A stretch of DNA of 26,186 nt from CALKWS01 sp048594865 (GTDB lineage Bacteria; Actinomycetota; Actinomycetes; Actinomycetales; Beutenbergiaceae), in assembly GCA_048594865.1 (NCBI GenBank), contig JBMDWZ010000061.1, positions 1-26,186 on the forward strand, written 5' to 3'. The translations under genes and the position numbers were made by a program. Of this stretch, positions 8,007 to 15,539 are shown one piece after another (the first letter of the stretch is position 1; each line of letters begins with the position of its first letter). Below the pieces are notes generated by a model, which was not told where the DNA came from, ran no database searches, and was given only the letters and a program-made list of their open reading frames with translations.

Positions 8007-8028
8007 TGCCGCGGAGCGATCCACGGCA
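8007..8028. terminator. Weak hairpin between convergent allC and FMN reductase genes
   Basis: TGCCG-C-GGA-GCGA-TCC-A-CGGCA can fold into a 5+3 bp stem with one mismatch and a GCGA tetraloop. It lies 18 bases after the allC stop and a few bases from the converging gene's stop. There is no T-tract, so it is only a possible bidirectional terminator. Confidence 0.35.
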
Positions 8029-8033
8029 AGGGG

Positions 8034-8573
8034 CTAAGCCAGCAATGCGGCCGTTTGCTGACCGGCCCGCTGGATGCGGCGCTCAAGTGCTGCCGGGAGC
8101 CGGCCCACCGTGCCCAGCTCTTCGCTGGTCGCATAGACCCCGGTGGGCACGATCAGCGATCCGAAGTAGGCAAACAGTGGACGCAGGGCTTGGTCGATGA
8201 CGAGCTGGTGCCGCGCAGATCCTCCGGTCGCGCCGAGGACCACCAGCACCGAACGCATCGCGACCGGGTCGAGCAGGTCGATAAAGGCCTTGAACATGCC
8301 GGCATAGGACCCCCGAAAGACCGGGCTGGTGGCGATCAGCACATCGGCCCCTTCGACCATCCGCAGGGCCGAGTCGAGCTGTGGTTCGGGTAGACCAAGG
8401 AAGGTGGCGCGGGCGATGGCCTCACCGAGCTCGCGGACCTCGATCACGTCCACGATCGCTGCATCGGGCAGCGCCTCGCTGACCGAGGTCGCCAGGGCAT
8501 TGCCCAGCACTTGGGTTGAGGAGGGGTAGCCCACCCCTCCCGAGAGCACCACGACGCGTGTCTCCTTACTCAC
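8034..8573 (-). CDS. NADPH-dependent FMN reductase, partner of an LLM monooxygenase (CE1759-like)
   Basis: This 179-residue flavodoxin-like protein has the N-terminal flavin-phosphate loop (SGGVGYPSST) and the central motif TSPVFRGSYAGMFKAFIDLL seen in FMN reductases of the MsuE/CE1759 type. It would supply reduced FMN to the LLM oxidoreductase two genes upstream in the same operon; this duo is a recognised pairing in actinobacteria. The start is a GTG at 8573 (VSKETR), with AAGGA about 11 bases upstream. A TAG lies directly before the GTG in the same frame and closes a Met-Thr repeat leader peptide (8574-8645), so translation may depend on reinitiation. The gene ends near a weak hairpin. Confidence 0.88.
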   Translation of the reverse strand: MSKETRVVVLSGGVGYPSSTQVLGNALATSVSEALPDAAIVDVIEVRELGEAIARATFLGLPEPQLDSALRMVEGADVLIATSPVFRGSYAGMFKAFIDLLDPVAMRSVLVVLGATGGSARHQLVIDQALRPLFAYFGSLIVPTGVYATSEELGTVGRLPAALERRIQRAGQQTAALLA

Positions 8574-8645
8574 CTACCGCGTTCCTTTCCGTGTCCTTGT
8601 CATTGTCGTTGTCATTGTCATTGTCATTGTCATTGTCATTGTCAT
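8574..8645 (-). CDS. Possible 23-residue Met-Thr repeat leader peptide
   Basis: On the minus strand the hexanucleotide array reads ATGACA in one frame, giving six Met-Thr pairs, then TTMTRTRKGTR and a TAG at 8576-8574. The TAG abuts the GTG start of the FMN reductase and is in the same frame. The first ATG lies just after the marR stop. Because the unit is 6 bp, gain or loss of copies preserves this frame. No strong ribosome binding site precedes it; ribosomes finishing marR could reinitiate. Translation is a hypothesis. Confidence 0.25.
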   Translation of the reverse strand: MTMTMTMTMTMTTTMTRTRKGTR

Positions 8646-8650
8646 TGTCA
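8597..8650. repeat. Hexanucleotide microsatellite, nine TTGTCA units
   Basis: Nine head-to-tail units of TTGTCA (TGACAA on the minus strand) run from 8597 to 8650. One unit, 8603-8608, is TTGTCG. The array contains the marR stop codon at its right edge and fills most of the spacer before the FMN reductase. Arrays of this length are prone to slippage. Confidence 0.95.
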
Positions 8651-9103
8651 CCAGGGACTGGGTACCGACTGGTTGTTGGCCGCATCGCGGACCGAACCCG
8701 CCAGCCGCGTCAGCACTTCTTGTTCCTCTGGGTTCAGGGCGTCATCGAAGATTCTGGCGATGTGGCGCACGTGCACCCGGCCGATCTCTGCCTGGGTCCG
8801 TTGCCCGAGTTCGGTCAACACCACCACCACTCCCCGGCCATCGTCGTCGCACACTTCTCTGGCCACGTACCCGGCTTGGCTGAGGCGGTCGATCATGCGC
8901 GACAGACTGGGCTGGGAGATGAGCAGGTGCTCGTTAAGTTCGCCCTGGCGAGCGCGCCCCCCGAGCTGGGCAAGGTTGAATAGCACGTCGTACTCCCGGG
9001 ACCGCAACGGCGCGAAGTCACGTTCGGCCTCGAACCTGCGCATCGCCGCGACCTGGGCGCGAAACAACGCCTCCCAGGCCGCGGCCGCTGATCGGACGCT
9101 CAC
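8648..9103 (-). CDS. MarR-family transcriptional regulator
   Basis: The 151-residue product has the MarR winged-helix layout: helix-rich N terminus, LRSREYDVLFNLAQLGG at about 35-50, the recognition region ELNEHLLISQPSLSRMIDRLSQAGYV at about 55-80, the wing VCDDDGRGVVVVLTELG, then C-terminal dimerisation helices. MarR proteins usually repress nearby detoxification or oxidoreductase genes and release DNA when an aromatic or oxidising compound binds. The GTG start at 9103 overlaps the LLM gene's stop (GTGA), so the two are co-translated. A likely target is the palindrome at 10220-10237 in the promoter of this operon. The stop codon is embedded in the hexanucleotide array. Confidence 0.9.
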   Translation of the reverse strand: MSVRSAAAAWEALFRAQVAAMRRFEAERDFAPLRSREYDVLFNLAQLGGRARQGELNEHLLISQPSLSRMIDRLSQAGYVAREVCDDDGRGVVVVLTELGQRTQAEIGRVHVRHIARIFDDALNPEEQEVLTRLAGSVRDAANNQSVPSPW

Positions 9104-10188
9104 GCCCGCACACCGAGGGGGTCCAGTGCGCGCTTGCGCGACGCGTGGGTGGGACCGTCGGGCACGTTGTCTGGCCGGCCATCGGCCATCTCCGCGCGCA
9201 ACGTCGGCAAGATCTCACCGATCTGGTCCAGCTGCTCCAGCACCGTCTTCAGCGGTAGACCGGCGTGGTCGATGAGGAACAGTTGGCGCTGGTAGTGGCC
9301 GAAGTGCTCACGGAAGGTCAGGGTCTTATCGATGACCTCCTGCGGACTGCCGACGGTCAACGGCGTCTGCTCCATGAAGTCCTCCATGGCCGGGCCGTGC
9401 CCGTACACGGGTGCCTCATTGAAATAGGGGCGGAACTCGTTGATGGCGTCCTGGGAGTTGGGACGCATGAACACCTGGCCGCCCAGGCCCACGATCGCTT
9501 CCTCGGCGCGGCCGTGGCCATAGTGCTCAAAACGTTGGCGGTACAGGTCGATGAGGCCCTGGAAGTGCTCCTTGGGCCAAAAAATGTGGTTGGCGAAGAA
9601 GCCATCGCCGCACTTTGCTGCCAGCTCGGCGATCTGCGGGGTGCGGATCGACCCGTGCCACACGAACGGGGCTACCCCGTCCAGCGGTCTGGGGGTCGCG
9701 GTGAAGCCGTGCAGTGGGGTGCGGAAACGCCCCTCCCAGTCCACTACCTGGTTGTCCCACAATTCCCGCAACAGGCCGTAGTTCTCCACGGTTAGCGCAA
9801 GCGCTTGGCGGATATCTTGACCGAACCAGGGGTAGACCGGCCCGGTGTTGCCGCGCCCGAGCATCAGGTCCACACGCCCATCGGACAGGTGCTGCAGCAT
9901 CGAGTAGTCCTCGGCGATCTTCACCGGGTCATTGGTGGTGATCAGCGTGGTGGCCGTGGACAAGATGATCTTCGAAGTCTGGGCCGCGATATACCCGAGC
10001 AGCGTGGTGGGCGACGACGGCACGAACGGTTCGTTGTGGTGCTCACCGGAGGCGAACACATCTAGGCCAACGGCCTCGGCGTGCTTGGCGATCGCGACCA
10101 TGGACTTCACGCGCTCGTGCTCGGTGGGCGTGGTGTCATTCGTGGGGTCGCGCGTGACATCCCCGACTGTGAAAACTCCGAACTGCAT
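9100..10188 (-). CDS. LLM-class flavin-dependent oxidoreductase (CE1758-like)
   Basis: This 362-residue protein is a bacterial-luciferase-like TIM-barrel monooxygenase using reduced FMN. Recognisable segments are the MQFGVFTVGD start, the SGEHHNEPFVPSSPTTLLGYIAAQT region (about 47-70), LSDGRVDLMLGRG (about 101-113) and the C-terminal helical domain. It partners the FMN reductase of the same operon, with a MarR gene between them. The substrate cannot be deduced. ATG 10188 has a strong AAGGAG at 10200-10195 with 6-base spacing. The promoter upstream has TTGAAC and TGTAAC hexamers 17 bp apart. Confidence 0.9.
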   Translation of the reverse strand: MQFGVFTVGDVTRDPTNDTTPTEHERVKSMVAIAKHAEAVGLDVFASGEHHNEPFVPSSPTTLLGYIAAQTSKIILSTATTLITTNDPVKIAEDYSMLQHLSDGRVDLMLGRGNTGPVYPWFGQDIRQALALTVENYGLLRELWDNQVVDWEGRFRTPLHGFTATPRPLDGVAPFVWHGSIRTPQIAELAAKCGDGFFANHIFWPKEHFQGLIDLYRQRFEHYGHGRAEEAIVGLGGQVFMRPNSQDAINEFRPYFNEAPVYGHGPAMEDFMEQTPLTVGSPQEVIDKTLTFREHFGHYQRQLFLIDHAGLPLKTVLEQLDQIGEILPTLRAEMADGRPDNVPDGPTHASRKRALDPLGVRA

Positions 10189-10217
10189 GGTGCGCTCCTT
10201 AACTCGACTTCCATCAG

Positions 10218-10246
10218 GTTACATGCTTTTGCATCTATCTGTTCAA
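10218..10246 (-). promoter_or_regulatory. Promoter of the LLM-marR-FMN reductase operon
   Basis: On the minus strand TTGAAC (10246-10241) and TGTAAC (10223-10218) are separated by exactly 17 bases, a good housekeeping-type promoter. It lies about 30 bases ahead of the LLM start codon. Confidence 0.6.
10220..10237. promoter_or_regulatory. Palindromic operator candidate for the MarR regulator
   Basis: TAcATGC-TTTT-GCATcTA is an 18-bp palindrome, symmetric except at one position in each arm. It lies between the -35 and -10 elements and overlaps the -10, where binding would block polymerase. The co-encoded MarR protein is the obvious candidate binder; this is inferred from position. Confidence 0.55.
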
Positions 10247-10291
10247 CGTTGCGCACGCTCAGGTATTCCCGCTGGCCTATGCTCAATGACC

Positions 10292-11323
10292 ATGACTCGT
10301 TACGTGGTGATCGGAACCGGTGCTGTAGGCGGAACTATCGCGGGGAGGCTGGCCCGAGGCGGAAAGGACGTCGTCGCCGTCGCCCGCGGACCCCACTTGG
10401 AAGCGCTACAAGAGCGCGGACTGCACCTGCGCACACCGGAGTTCGATGACCAGGTGGCCCTGCACGCCGTCGGCGGCCCCGAGGACCTGGAACTGCGCGA
10501 AGACGACGTACTCATTTTGGCGACCAAAACGCATCAGGCCCAGGCGGCTCTGGCGCAGTGGTCCAGTGCGCCGGTCACCATCGACGGCGTCACGGTCAGC
10601 GCCGGGCAGGCGCTGCCGGTGTTCACCGCCCTCAACGGCGTGACGAGCGAGTCGATCGCATTGCGCTACTTCGATCGCGTTTTCGGTGTCACGGTGTGGC
10701 TACCCGCGGTGCACCTGGAGCCCGGTGAAGTGATCGCCCGCGCAGTCCCGGTCTCCGGGATTTTGCACACCTCGAGATTCCCGGCAGCTTTGACGACCGA
10801 GCAGGACACCGCACTGCTGCACCAAGTGCGCGATGACTTTGAGTCCAGCGGTCTTGGGATCGAACTTCCGGAAGATGTCATGCCGTGGAAGTACCACAAG
10901 CTGTTGTCCAACATCGGTAACGCCTTCCAGGCCCTGCTCGGTGGAGCAGATGATGGCAAGGACCTGCTGCAGGCCGCGCGCGATGAGGCCCGCCAGGTTC
11001 TGTCCGATGCCGGCATCGAGGTGACCTCCGATGCCGAGGAGAAGGTGCAGCGGGCCAAGTCCTTCACGGTCGCGCCGGTCCCCGGTGCTCCGGAGCAGTT
11101 GGGCGGCTCCTCGTGGCAGTCGCTGGCGCGCGGCACCGGAACCATCGAAACCGACTACCTCAACGGCGAAATCGCCTTCATCGCCCGCCAACACGGATTG
11201 CACGCCCCCATCAACGCAGCAATCACTCGACTGGCGCATGAAGCCGCCCGTACCGGCGCCAAGCCCGGGGACATCAGCGCCGCCGAACTCGGCGAGGCGC
11301 TTGGTTTGGCCCCGGCCAACTAG
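10292..11323 (+). CDS. Ketopantoate reductase (ApbA/PanE) family oxidoreductase
   Basis: The 343-residue protein begins with a Rossmann dinucleotide-binding motif (YVVIGTGAVGGTIAGRLARGG) followed by VAVARGPHLEALQERGL, then LATKTHQ near residue 76. The C-terminal helical domain contains MPWKYHKLLSNIGNAFQAL with the lysine and asparagine expected for the family. Members reduce 2-oxo acids with NADPH; PanE makes pantoate for coenzyme A. This one is longer and diverged, and has no pantothenate genes nearby, so a 2-dehydropantoate 2-reductase function is not assured. Two in-frame ATGs (10286, 10292) are possible. No Shine-Dalgarno is seen, but TATGCT at 10278-10283 could be a -10 for a nearly leaderless transcript. 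Confidence 0.85.
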   Translation: MTRYVVIGTGAVGGTIAGRLARGGKDVVAVARGPHLEALQERGLHLRTPEFDDQVALHAVGGPEDLELREDDVLILATKTHQAQAALAQWSSAPVTIDGVTVSAGQALPVFTALNGVTSESIALRYFDRVFGVTVWLPAVHLEPGEVIARAVPVSGILHTSRFPAALTTEQDTALLHQVRDDFESSGLGIELPEDVMPWKYHKLLSNIGNAFQALLGGADDGKDLLQAARDEARQVLSDAGIEVTSDAEEKVQRAKSFTVAPVPGAPEQLGGSSWQSLARGTGTIETDYLNGEIAFIARQHGLHAPINAAITRLAHEAARTGAKPGDISAAELGEALGLAPAN

Positions 11324-11365
11324 GCGCCCGGAGCCCCTGAGCCGTTTACCGTTCACCCATGAGCT

Positions 11366-11396
11366 AAGGCGCCGGCCGGAGTCCGGCCGGCGCCTT
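11366..11396. terminator. Strong bidirectional intrinsic terminator
   Basis: AAGGCGCCGGCCGG and CCGGCCGGCGCCTT form a perfect inverted repeat around a 3-base centre (AGT). It stands between the ketopantoate-reductase-like gene (plus) and the mannitol-dehydrogenase-family gene (minus), both ending here, so it can serve both strands. Confidence 0.85.
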
Positions 11397-11414
11397 GCTT
11401 CCTGACCGCGCCGT

Positions 11415-12794
11415 TTAGTTCGGCGCCTTGAGCCATTCGACGCGCTGGGTCACCAGGTCGGCGAGTTCGGCGTCGGATGCGAGTGACTCATCCAGGGTGC
11501 CCAGTACCGCAGTGACGGCGTCGGACACGGTGGCAGCGGACGCCGCCGATTGCGCCGGCCCGGCACCGGGGTCCTTCACGGGGGCTCCGTGACCCTGAAG
11601 GTGCAGCACCCATCCGGCGAGCGCCGTTGCGGCGCCGACCGGCAGGTTCCCGACGGCGCGTTCGGCCTTGATCACCGGGATGGTGCGCACCGGCAGTTTT
11701 TGGGAGCCATCGTTGGCGATCTGAGCCAACTGGTGGCGCACGCCGGTGTTGCGGTACCTGGTCAACAGGTCTCGGCGGTAGGCCTCGACGTCCGCGTCGG
11801 GCAGGTCGAGGTGCCGCTGCGCCTCATCCCAGAACGTGTTGACCAGCTCGACGCAGGTCTCGTCGGCCACCGCTTCATCGATGGTCTGATGCCCGAAGAG
11901 CGGCGCGGTGTACGCCAGCAACGAGTGGGAGCCGTTGAGCAGCCACAGTTTGCGCTGTTCGTGCAGGGAGACATCGGGAACCAACTGCACACCGGCATGT
12001 TCCCAAGCTGGGCGCCCCGCCGGGAATTCGCCGGTGATTACCCATTCGCTGAACGGCTCTGTCGGAACCGGGCTGACGTCGAGGTAGCCCTGGGTGTCGG
12101 TGACCAACTGCACGTCCTGCTCGGTGGTGGCCGGGGTGATCCGGTCCACCATCGACGAGGCGAAGTCCACGGTCTGTTCGATCCAGGCGGCAAGGTCTGC
12201 ATCCACCAGGCGTGCCATCTCCAGCACCACGGTGGCTGTGGCGTGCCCGTTGTCGGGCAGGTTGTCGCAGGACAGGATCGTGATCCCTCCGGCCCCGGCT
12301 TCCCGGCGGGCCGCGAGCCCGGCCACGAGACGGCCCGGCAGGGTGCGCACCGGTTGGGAGTTGGCGATCGCCTCAAGGTCCTCAACGACCTCCTCACGGC
12401 CCTGGTCAAGATGCCCATCGGCGCCGCGCAGGTAGCCGTGCTCGGTGACGGTCATGCTCACGATGGCAACCTCGCTGCGCCGCAGGTAGTCCACGAACGC
12501 CTCGTGCTCGGAGGCATCGTGCACGGCCACAATCGAGGTCACCACCTCGAAGCTGTCGGCCCCGGAGTCGCGGGTGATGAGCGTGAAAAGCCCATCCTGC
12601 GGCTCCAGAGCGCGGGCCATATCCGGCCGGCGGCCGGTGAAGGCCGCGATCCCCCACTCCCCCGCATCCGGCGCCCGGTGAGTGTGCCAAGCCTGATGGG
12701 CGCGGTGGAAGTTGCCCAGCCCCAGGTGCACGATCCGCACCGGCGCGGGTGCTCCGGCATCGAGGTAGGCGCGGTTGAGTCGCTGCGCGCTCAT
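11415..12794 (-). CDS. Mannitol dehydrogenase family protein, probably fructuronate (or tagaturonate) reductase
   Basis: This 459-residue protein belongs to the polyol-specific long-chain dehydrogenases. The N-terminal Rossmann part starts IVHLGLGNFHRAHQAWHTH (about 21-39), and SCDNLPDNGH at about 175-184 is typical. The family catalytic pattern K-x4-N-x2-H is visible as K282, N287 and H290 in KLWLLNGSHSLLAYTA. The gene overlaps uxaC (ATGA), so its substrate is probably D-fructuronate, the product of glucuronate isomerisation, reduced with NADH to D-mannonate (UxuB role). Mannitol or arabinitol dehydrogenase is the alternative by sequence only. It ends at a strong terminator. Confidence 0.87.
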   Translation of the reverse strand: MSAQRLNRAYLDAGAPAPVRIVHLGLGNFHRAHQAWHTHRAPDAGEWGIAAFTGRRPDMARALEPQDGLFTLITRDSGADSFEVVTSIVAVHDASEHEAFVDYLRRSEVAIVSMTVTEHGYLRGADGHLDQGREEVVEDLEAIANSQPVRTLPGRLVAGLAARREAGAGGITILSCDNLPDNGHATATVVLEMARLVDADLAAWIEQTVDFASSMVDRITPATTEQDVQLVTDTQGYLDVSPVPTEPFSEWVITGEFPAGRPAWEHAGVQLVPDVSLHEQRKLWLLNGSHSLLAYTAPLFGHQTIDEAVADETCVELVNTFWDEAQRHLDLPDADVEAYRRDLLTRYRNTGVRHQLAQIANDGSQKLPVRTIPVIKAERAVGNLPVGAATALAGWVLHLQGHGAPVKDPGAGPAQSAASAATVSDAVTAVLGTLDESLASDAELADLVTQRVEWLKAPN

Positions 12795-14215
12795 CGCCCG
12801 TCCCCCAACTTGAATACGTGGGCGGGGTTGTTGACCACCAGGTCATGGATCGACTGGTGTGCTTCATCCTCCGCGAGCCGGTGTTCGGCCACCAGCTGCG
12901 CCAGGTAGCCCGCATCCAGTCTGCGGGACATGTCGTGCCGGGCCGGGATGGAGCAGAACGCGCGAGTGTCGTCGATGAAGCCCGAGGTCCGGGAGAACCC
13001 GGCAGTCTCGGTCACCGCGCTGCGGAACCGGCGGATCGCCTCGGGCGCGTCGATAAACCACCACGGCACACCCACGTAGACCGAGGGGTAGAAACCGGCA
13101 AGCGGCGCCAGTTCCCGCGAGAACACGGTCTCATCGATCGTGAACAGCACCAGGTGGAAGTTCGGGTGGGTCCCGTATTGCTGCAGCAGGGGACGGATGG
13201 AGTCGGTGTACTCCATCGCGATGGGGATGTCGCAGCCGATGTCGGGGCCAAGGTCCTCAAAACTGGCCGTGTGGTGGTTGCGGCGTACACCGGGGTGCAG
13301 GGTCATGACCAGCCCGTCATCGCATGACATCCGCGCCATTTGCGAGGTCATGTGCCAGCGGAAGGCACGAGCGTCGGCCTCGGAGACGGCGCCGGAGCGG
13401 GCCTGGGCGAAGATCGACTGTGCCTGGGCCTCACTGAGTGGCTCGGTGCCAGCATCGAGGTGACCGTGGTCGGTGGAAACCGCCCCATGTTCCTTGAAGT
13501 AGGCGCGGCGGTTCTCCAGGGCCGCGATGTAACCGGCGTAGTCGCCGCAGTCGATTCCGCTAGCCGCGGCCAGGGCGTCGATGGCGTCGTTCCAATTCGG
13601 CACCGAGGGGTCCAGGTATTTGTCCGGCCGGAAGGTGGGCAGGACCCGTCCGGAGAAGTCGGGGTCCTGGGCCAGGGAGCGGTGAGGCTCCAGGTCATCA
13701 GCAGGGTCATCGGTAGTAGCGAGTACCGAGATGTTGAACGCATCGAACAGTGCCCGGGGCCGGAACTCCGGCGTGGCCAGTTTGCTTGCGATCTGGTCAT
13801 AGATCTCATCGGCAGTGTCCGCGCTAGGCCGCTTCGTCACCCCGAAAATGCCGGCGAATTCGTCCTCCAGCCAGTACCGCACGGGCGTCCCGCGGAACGC
13901 CGGCCAGTGCTCGCACAGGATGCGGAAGGCCGCGCGGGCATCGCCTTCGGAGAGCGGACCGGTGCCCACCCCAAGGTCACGCAACGAGACACCCCGGGCG
14001 TGTAGCAACCGGTTGATGTAGTGATCGGGTGTGATCAGCAACGACACCGGATCATCAAACGGGACGTCCTGGCTCAGCCAGGTTGGGGGTACGTGACCGT
14101 GCGGGGAGATGATCGGCTTATCGGCCACTTCCTGGTACAACTCTCGGGCGATTTCCCGCACTCGCGGGTCGCTGGGGAACAGGCGGTCTGGGTGTAACTC
14201 CAACGCTGGCGTCAT
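12791..14215 (-). CDS. uxaC: Glucuronate isomerase
   Basis: The 474-residue product matches uronate isomerase, which converts D-glucuronate to D-fructuronate or D-galacturonate to D-tagaturonate. It has the amidohydrolase-type barrel with the HxH metal motif near the N terminus (IISPHGHVPP, H39 and H41). Further conserved stretches are RYWLEDEFAGIFGV, DAFNISVLATTDDP, VLPTFRPDKYLDP and LHPGVRRNHH. The ATG at 14215 gives the usual MTPALELHPDRLFP start; an ATG three codons earlier (14224) is possible. The open frame extends much further up, but that part is not family-like. Its stop overlaps the dehydrogenase start, making a two-gene uronate operon. No mannonate dehydratase or 2-keto-3-deoxygluconate genes are in the window. 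Confidence 0.93.
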   Translation of the reverse strand: MTPALELHPDRLFPSDPRVREIARELYQEVADKPIISPHGHVPPTWLSQDVPFDDPVSLLITPDHYINRLLHARGVSLRDLGVGTGPLSEGDARAAFRILCEHWPAFRGTPVRYWLEDEFAGIFGVTKRPSADTADEIYDQIASKLATPEFRPRALFDAFNISVLATTDDPADDLEPHRSLAQDPDFSGRVLPTFRPDKYLDPSVPNWNDAIDALAAASGIDCGDYAGYIAALENRRAYFKEHGAVSTDHGHLDAGTEPLSEAQAQSIFAQARSGAVSEADARAFRWHMTSQMARMSCDDGLVMTLHPGVRRNHHTASFEDLGPDIGCDIPIAMEYTDSIRPLLQQYGTHPNFHLVLFTIDETVFSRELAPLAGFYPSVYVGVPWWFIDAPEAIRRFRSAVTETAGFSRTSGFIDDTRAFCSIPARHDMSRRLDAGYLAQLVAEHRLAEDEAHQSIHDLVVNNPAHVFKLGDGR

Positions 14216-14284
14216 GCCGATCATCGTCTCGGTATCGGCTCCCGCGGCGCAAACGCTTGCCGTCACTTGCCCCGACGCACGGCC

Positions 14285-14298
14285 CGCAACCGGCCGCG
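14285..14298. promoter_or_regulatory. Possible second LacI-type operator upstream of uxaC
   Basis: The 14 bases share GCAACCGG and 10 of 14 positions overall with the perfect palindrome at 16609-16622. The site is about 70 bases ahead of the uxaC start. It would tie the uronate operon to the LacI-type regulator, but one arm is degenerate, so support is weak. Confidence 0.25.
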
Positions 14299-14368
14299 CC
14301 ATTGGCGCCGGGGCCCGGGCAGGCATCGGTGAACTCAGCCACACCCCACACCGAATGCAACACAAACG

Positions 14369-14385
14369 GATAACGATCTGGTTAC
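14369..14385 (-). promoter_or_regulatory. Direct repeat upstream of the cell-wall SH3b gene, MtrA-like
   Basis: On the minus strand GTAACC and GTTATC are spaced by 5 bases (11-bp periodicity). The actinobacterial response regulator MtrA binds GTnACn-type direct repeats before cell-wall hydrolase genes, as I recall. The position, about 65 bases before a cell-wall protein gene and overlapping a TACTAT -10-like hexamer (14383-14388), fits such a role. Support is weak. Confidence 0.25.
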
Positions 14386-14448
14386 TATGACCCGGCCGCA
14401 TGCTCTCGGGGGGCGGGCGGCATCCCGACACCAAATGAGAGCTCTGCT

Positions 14449-15507
14449 GTGCCTAACCCTTCCTTGTCCACTCCTGACGCACCGGTCCGCAGCCGCACGC
14501 GGCAGCGCCGCAGGCGCCGCAATCGCGCGGCCCTAGCGACCCTGACCTTGGTGCTCGGCGGGACCGCGAGCTACTGGGCTTTCGGAGCCTCGGGGTCGAG
14601 CGATGAAGCTGCGGACACGGCCGAGCAGGCAGTCACTCAGGAAGTCTCCGAGGCAAGTTTGAACCTCCTCGATGGTCGTGGCGACTTGGTCGCTCAACGT
14701 TCCGCCGAGCGCGTTCAATCCGGAACCGAGCCTTTTGAGTTGCCTACCTCCGGCGCCAACTCGGTGGCTCCGATCGTGGTGCCCGACATCACCGGCCAGC
14801 TGTGGGTCAACGAAGCGGTCAACATCCGCTCCGAGGCCGACACCGGCGCCGAACAGGTTGCGGTCGCGGCCCGCGGCGAGCAAGTGGACGTCACCGGCGA
14901 ATCCGCCGATGGGTGGACCCAGCTCGTGTGGGACGAAGAGGAAGCGTGGGTGCGCTCCTCCTACCTGCAGGAATCTGAGCCGGTCGATGAACCCGTTGCC
15001 GCGAGTGGCAGCAGCGATGGCGGCCAATCGAGCGACCAGGCAGCCGACGCCGACGGCGGATCGCAAGAAAGCGAGTCCGGTGGCAGTGAATCCGGCGGCG
15101 GCGAGTCCGGTGGTGGTGAGTCCGACGGCGGCTCCGGTGGCGTGTCGAACGCGAACTGCCCGATCAGCAGTTCCATCGAGTCCAGCCTGGCCCCGAACGC
15201 ACTAGCGACCTATCGCGCGGTGTGCGCGGCGTTCCCCGGCGTTGCCTCCTCCTACGGTGGCTACCGCGCCGGCGACCCGGGCGATCACGGTTCCGGCCGC
15301 GCAGTCGACATCATGGTCACCGGTGAACCCGGCTGGCAGATTGCCCGCTACCTGCAGGCCAACGCCAGTTCGCTCGGGGTCACCTATGTGATCTACCAGC
15401 AGCAGATCTGGATGGCGGGTAGCCCGCACAGCGCTTGGCGGGGCATGGAAGATCGGGGCGGTGCGACCGCGAACCACTTCGACCACGTGCACGTCAGCGT
15501 CAACTGA
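14449..15507 (+). CDS. Membrane-anchored SH3b cell-wall protein with ARB_07466-like C-terminal domain
   Basis: The 352-residue protein has a very basic N-terminal head (about residues 15-25, Arg-rich) followed by one hydrophobic segment (about 27-47), so it is anchored or exported. An SH3b domain lies at about 115-178 (LWVNEAVNIRSEADTGAEQV through EEAWVRSSYLQ), which typically binds peptidoglycan. A Glu/Ser/Gly-rich linker with four 5-residue repeats (about 209-228) leads to a C-terminal domain (about 235-352). That domain has two cysteines and the His/Asp motifs GDHGSGRAVDIMV and HFDHVHVSV, like ARB_07466/VldE-type domains related to D-Ala peptidases. The start is GTG 14449 with GAGAG at 14437-14441. 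A role in cell-wall binding or remodelling is likely; catalysis is unproven. Confidence 0.85.
   Translation: MPNPSLSTPDAPVRSRTRQRRRRRNRAALATLTLVLGGTASYWAFGASGSSDEAADTAEQAVTQEVSEASLNLLDGRGDLVAQRSAERVQSGTEPFELPTSGANSVAPIVVPDITGQLWVNEAVNIRSEADTGAEQVAVAARGEQVDVTGESADGWTQLVWDEEEAWVRSSYLQESEPVDEPVAASGSSDGGQSSDQAADADGGSQESESGGSESGGGESGGGESDGGSGGVSNANCPISSSIESSLAPNALATYRAVCAAFPGVASSYGGYRAGDPGDHGSGRAVDIMVTGEPGWQIARYLQANASSLGVTYVIYQQQIWMAGSPHSAWRGMEDRGGATANHFDHVHVSVN
15073..15132 (+). repeat. 15-bp in-frame tandem repeat encoding an ESGGG-type linker
   Basis: Four 15-bp units encode ESGGS, ESGGG, ESGGG and ESDGG in the linker of the SH3b protein. Third positions differ between units, so the array is older or selected for amino acid content. 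Confidence 0.8.
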
Positions 15508-15539
15508 CCCCAGGAGCCATCCGTCTAGTACGAGGCGGG

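Noticed and set aside
8516..8983. Plus-strand ORF with a Ser-Leu run
   Set aside because: The run is the plus-strand reading of the hexanucleotide array, and the rest is antisense to marR.
9932..10285. N-terminal extension of the ketopantoate-reductase-like protein
   Set aside because: The extra residues run antisense through the LLM gene and its promoter. The Rossmann motif begins right after ATG 10292.
14225..14434. N-terminal extension of glucuronate isomerase
   Set aside because: The upstream frame is rich in low-complexity Ala/Arg/Cys and not family-like; the normal LHPDRLFP start follows ATG 14215.
14300..14449. Cyclic di-AMP (ydaO) riboswitch before the SH3b gene
   Set aside because: Such riboswitches occur before actinobacterial cell-wall genes, but the gap is short and no matching conserved structure was recognised.
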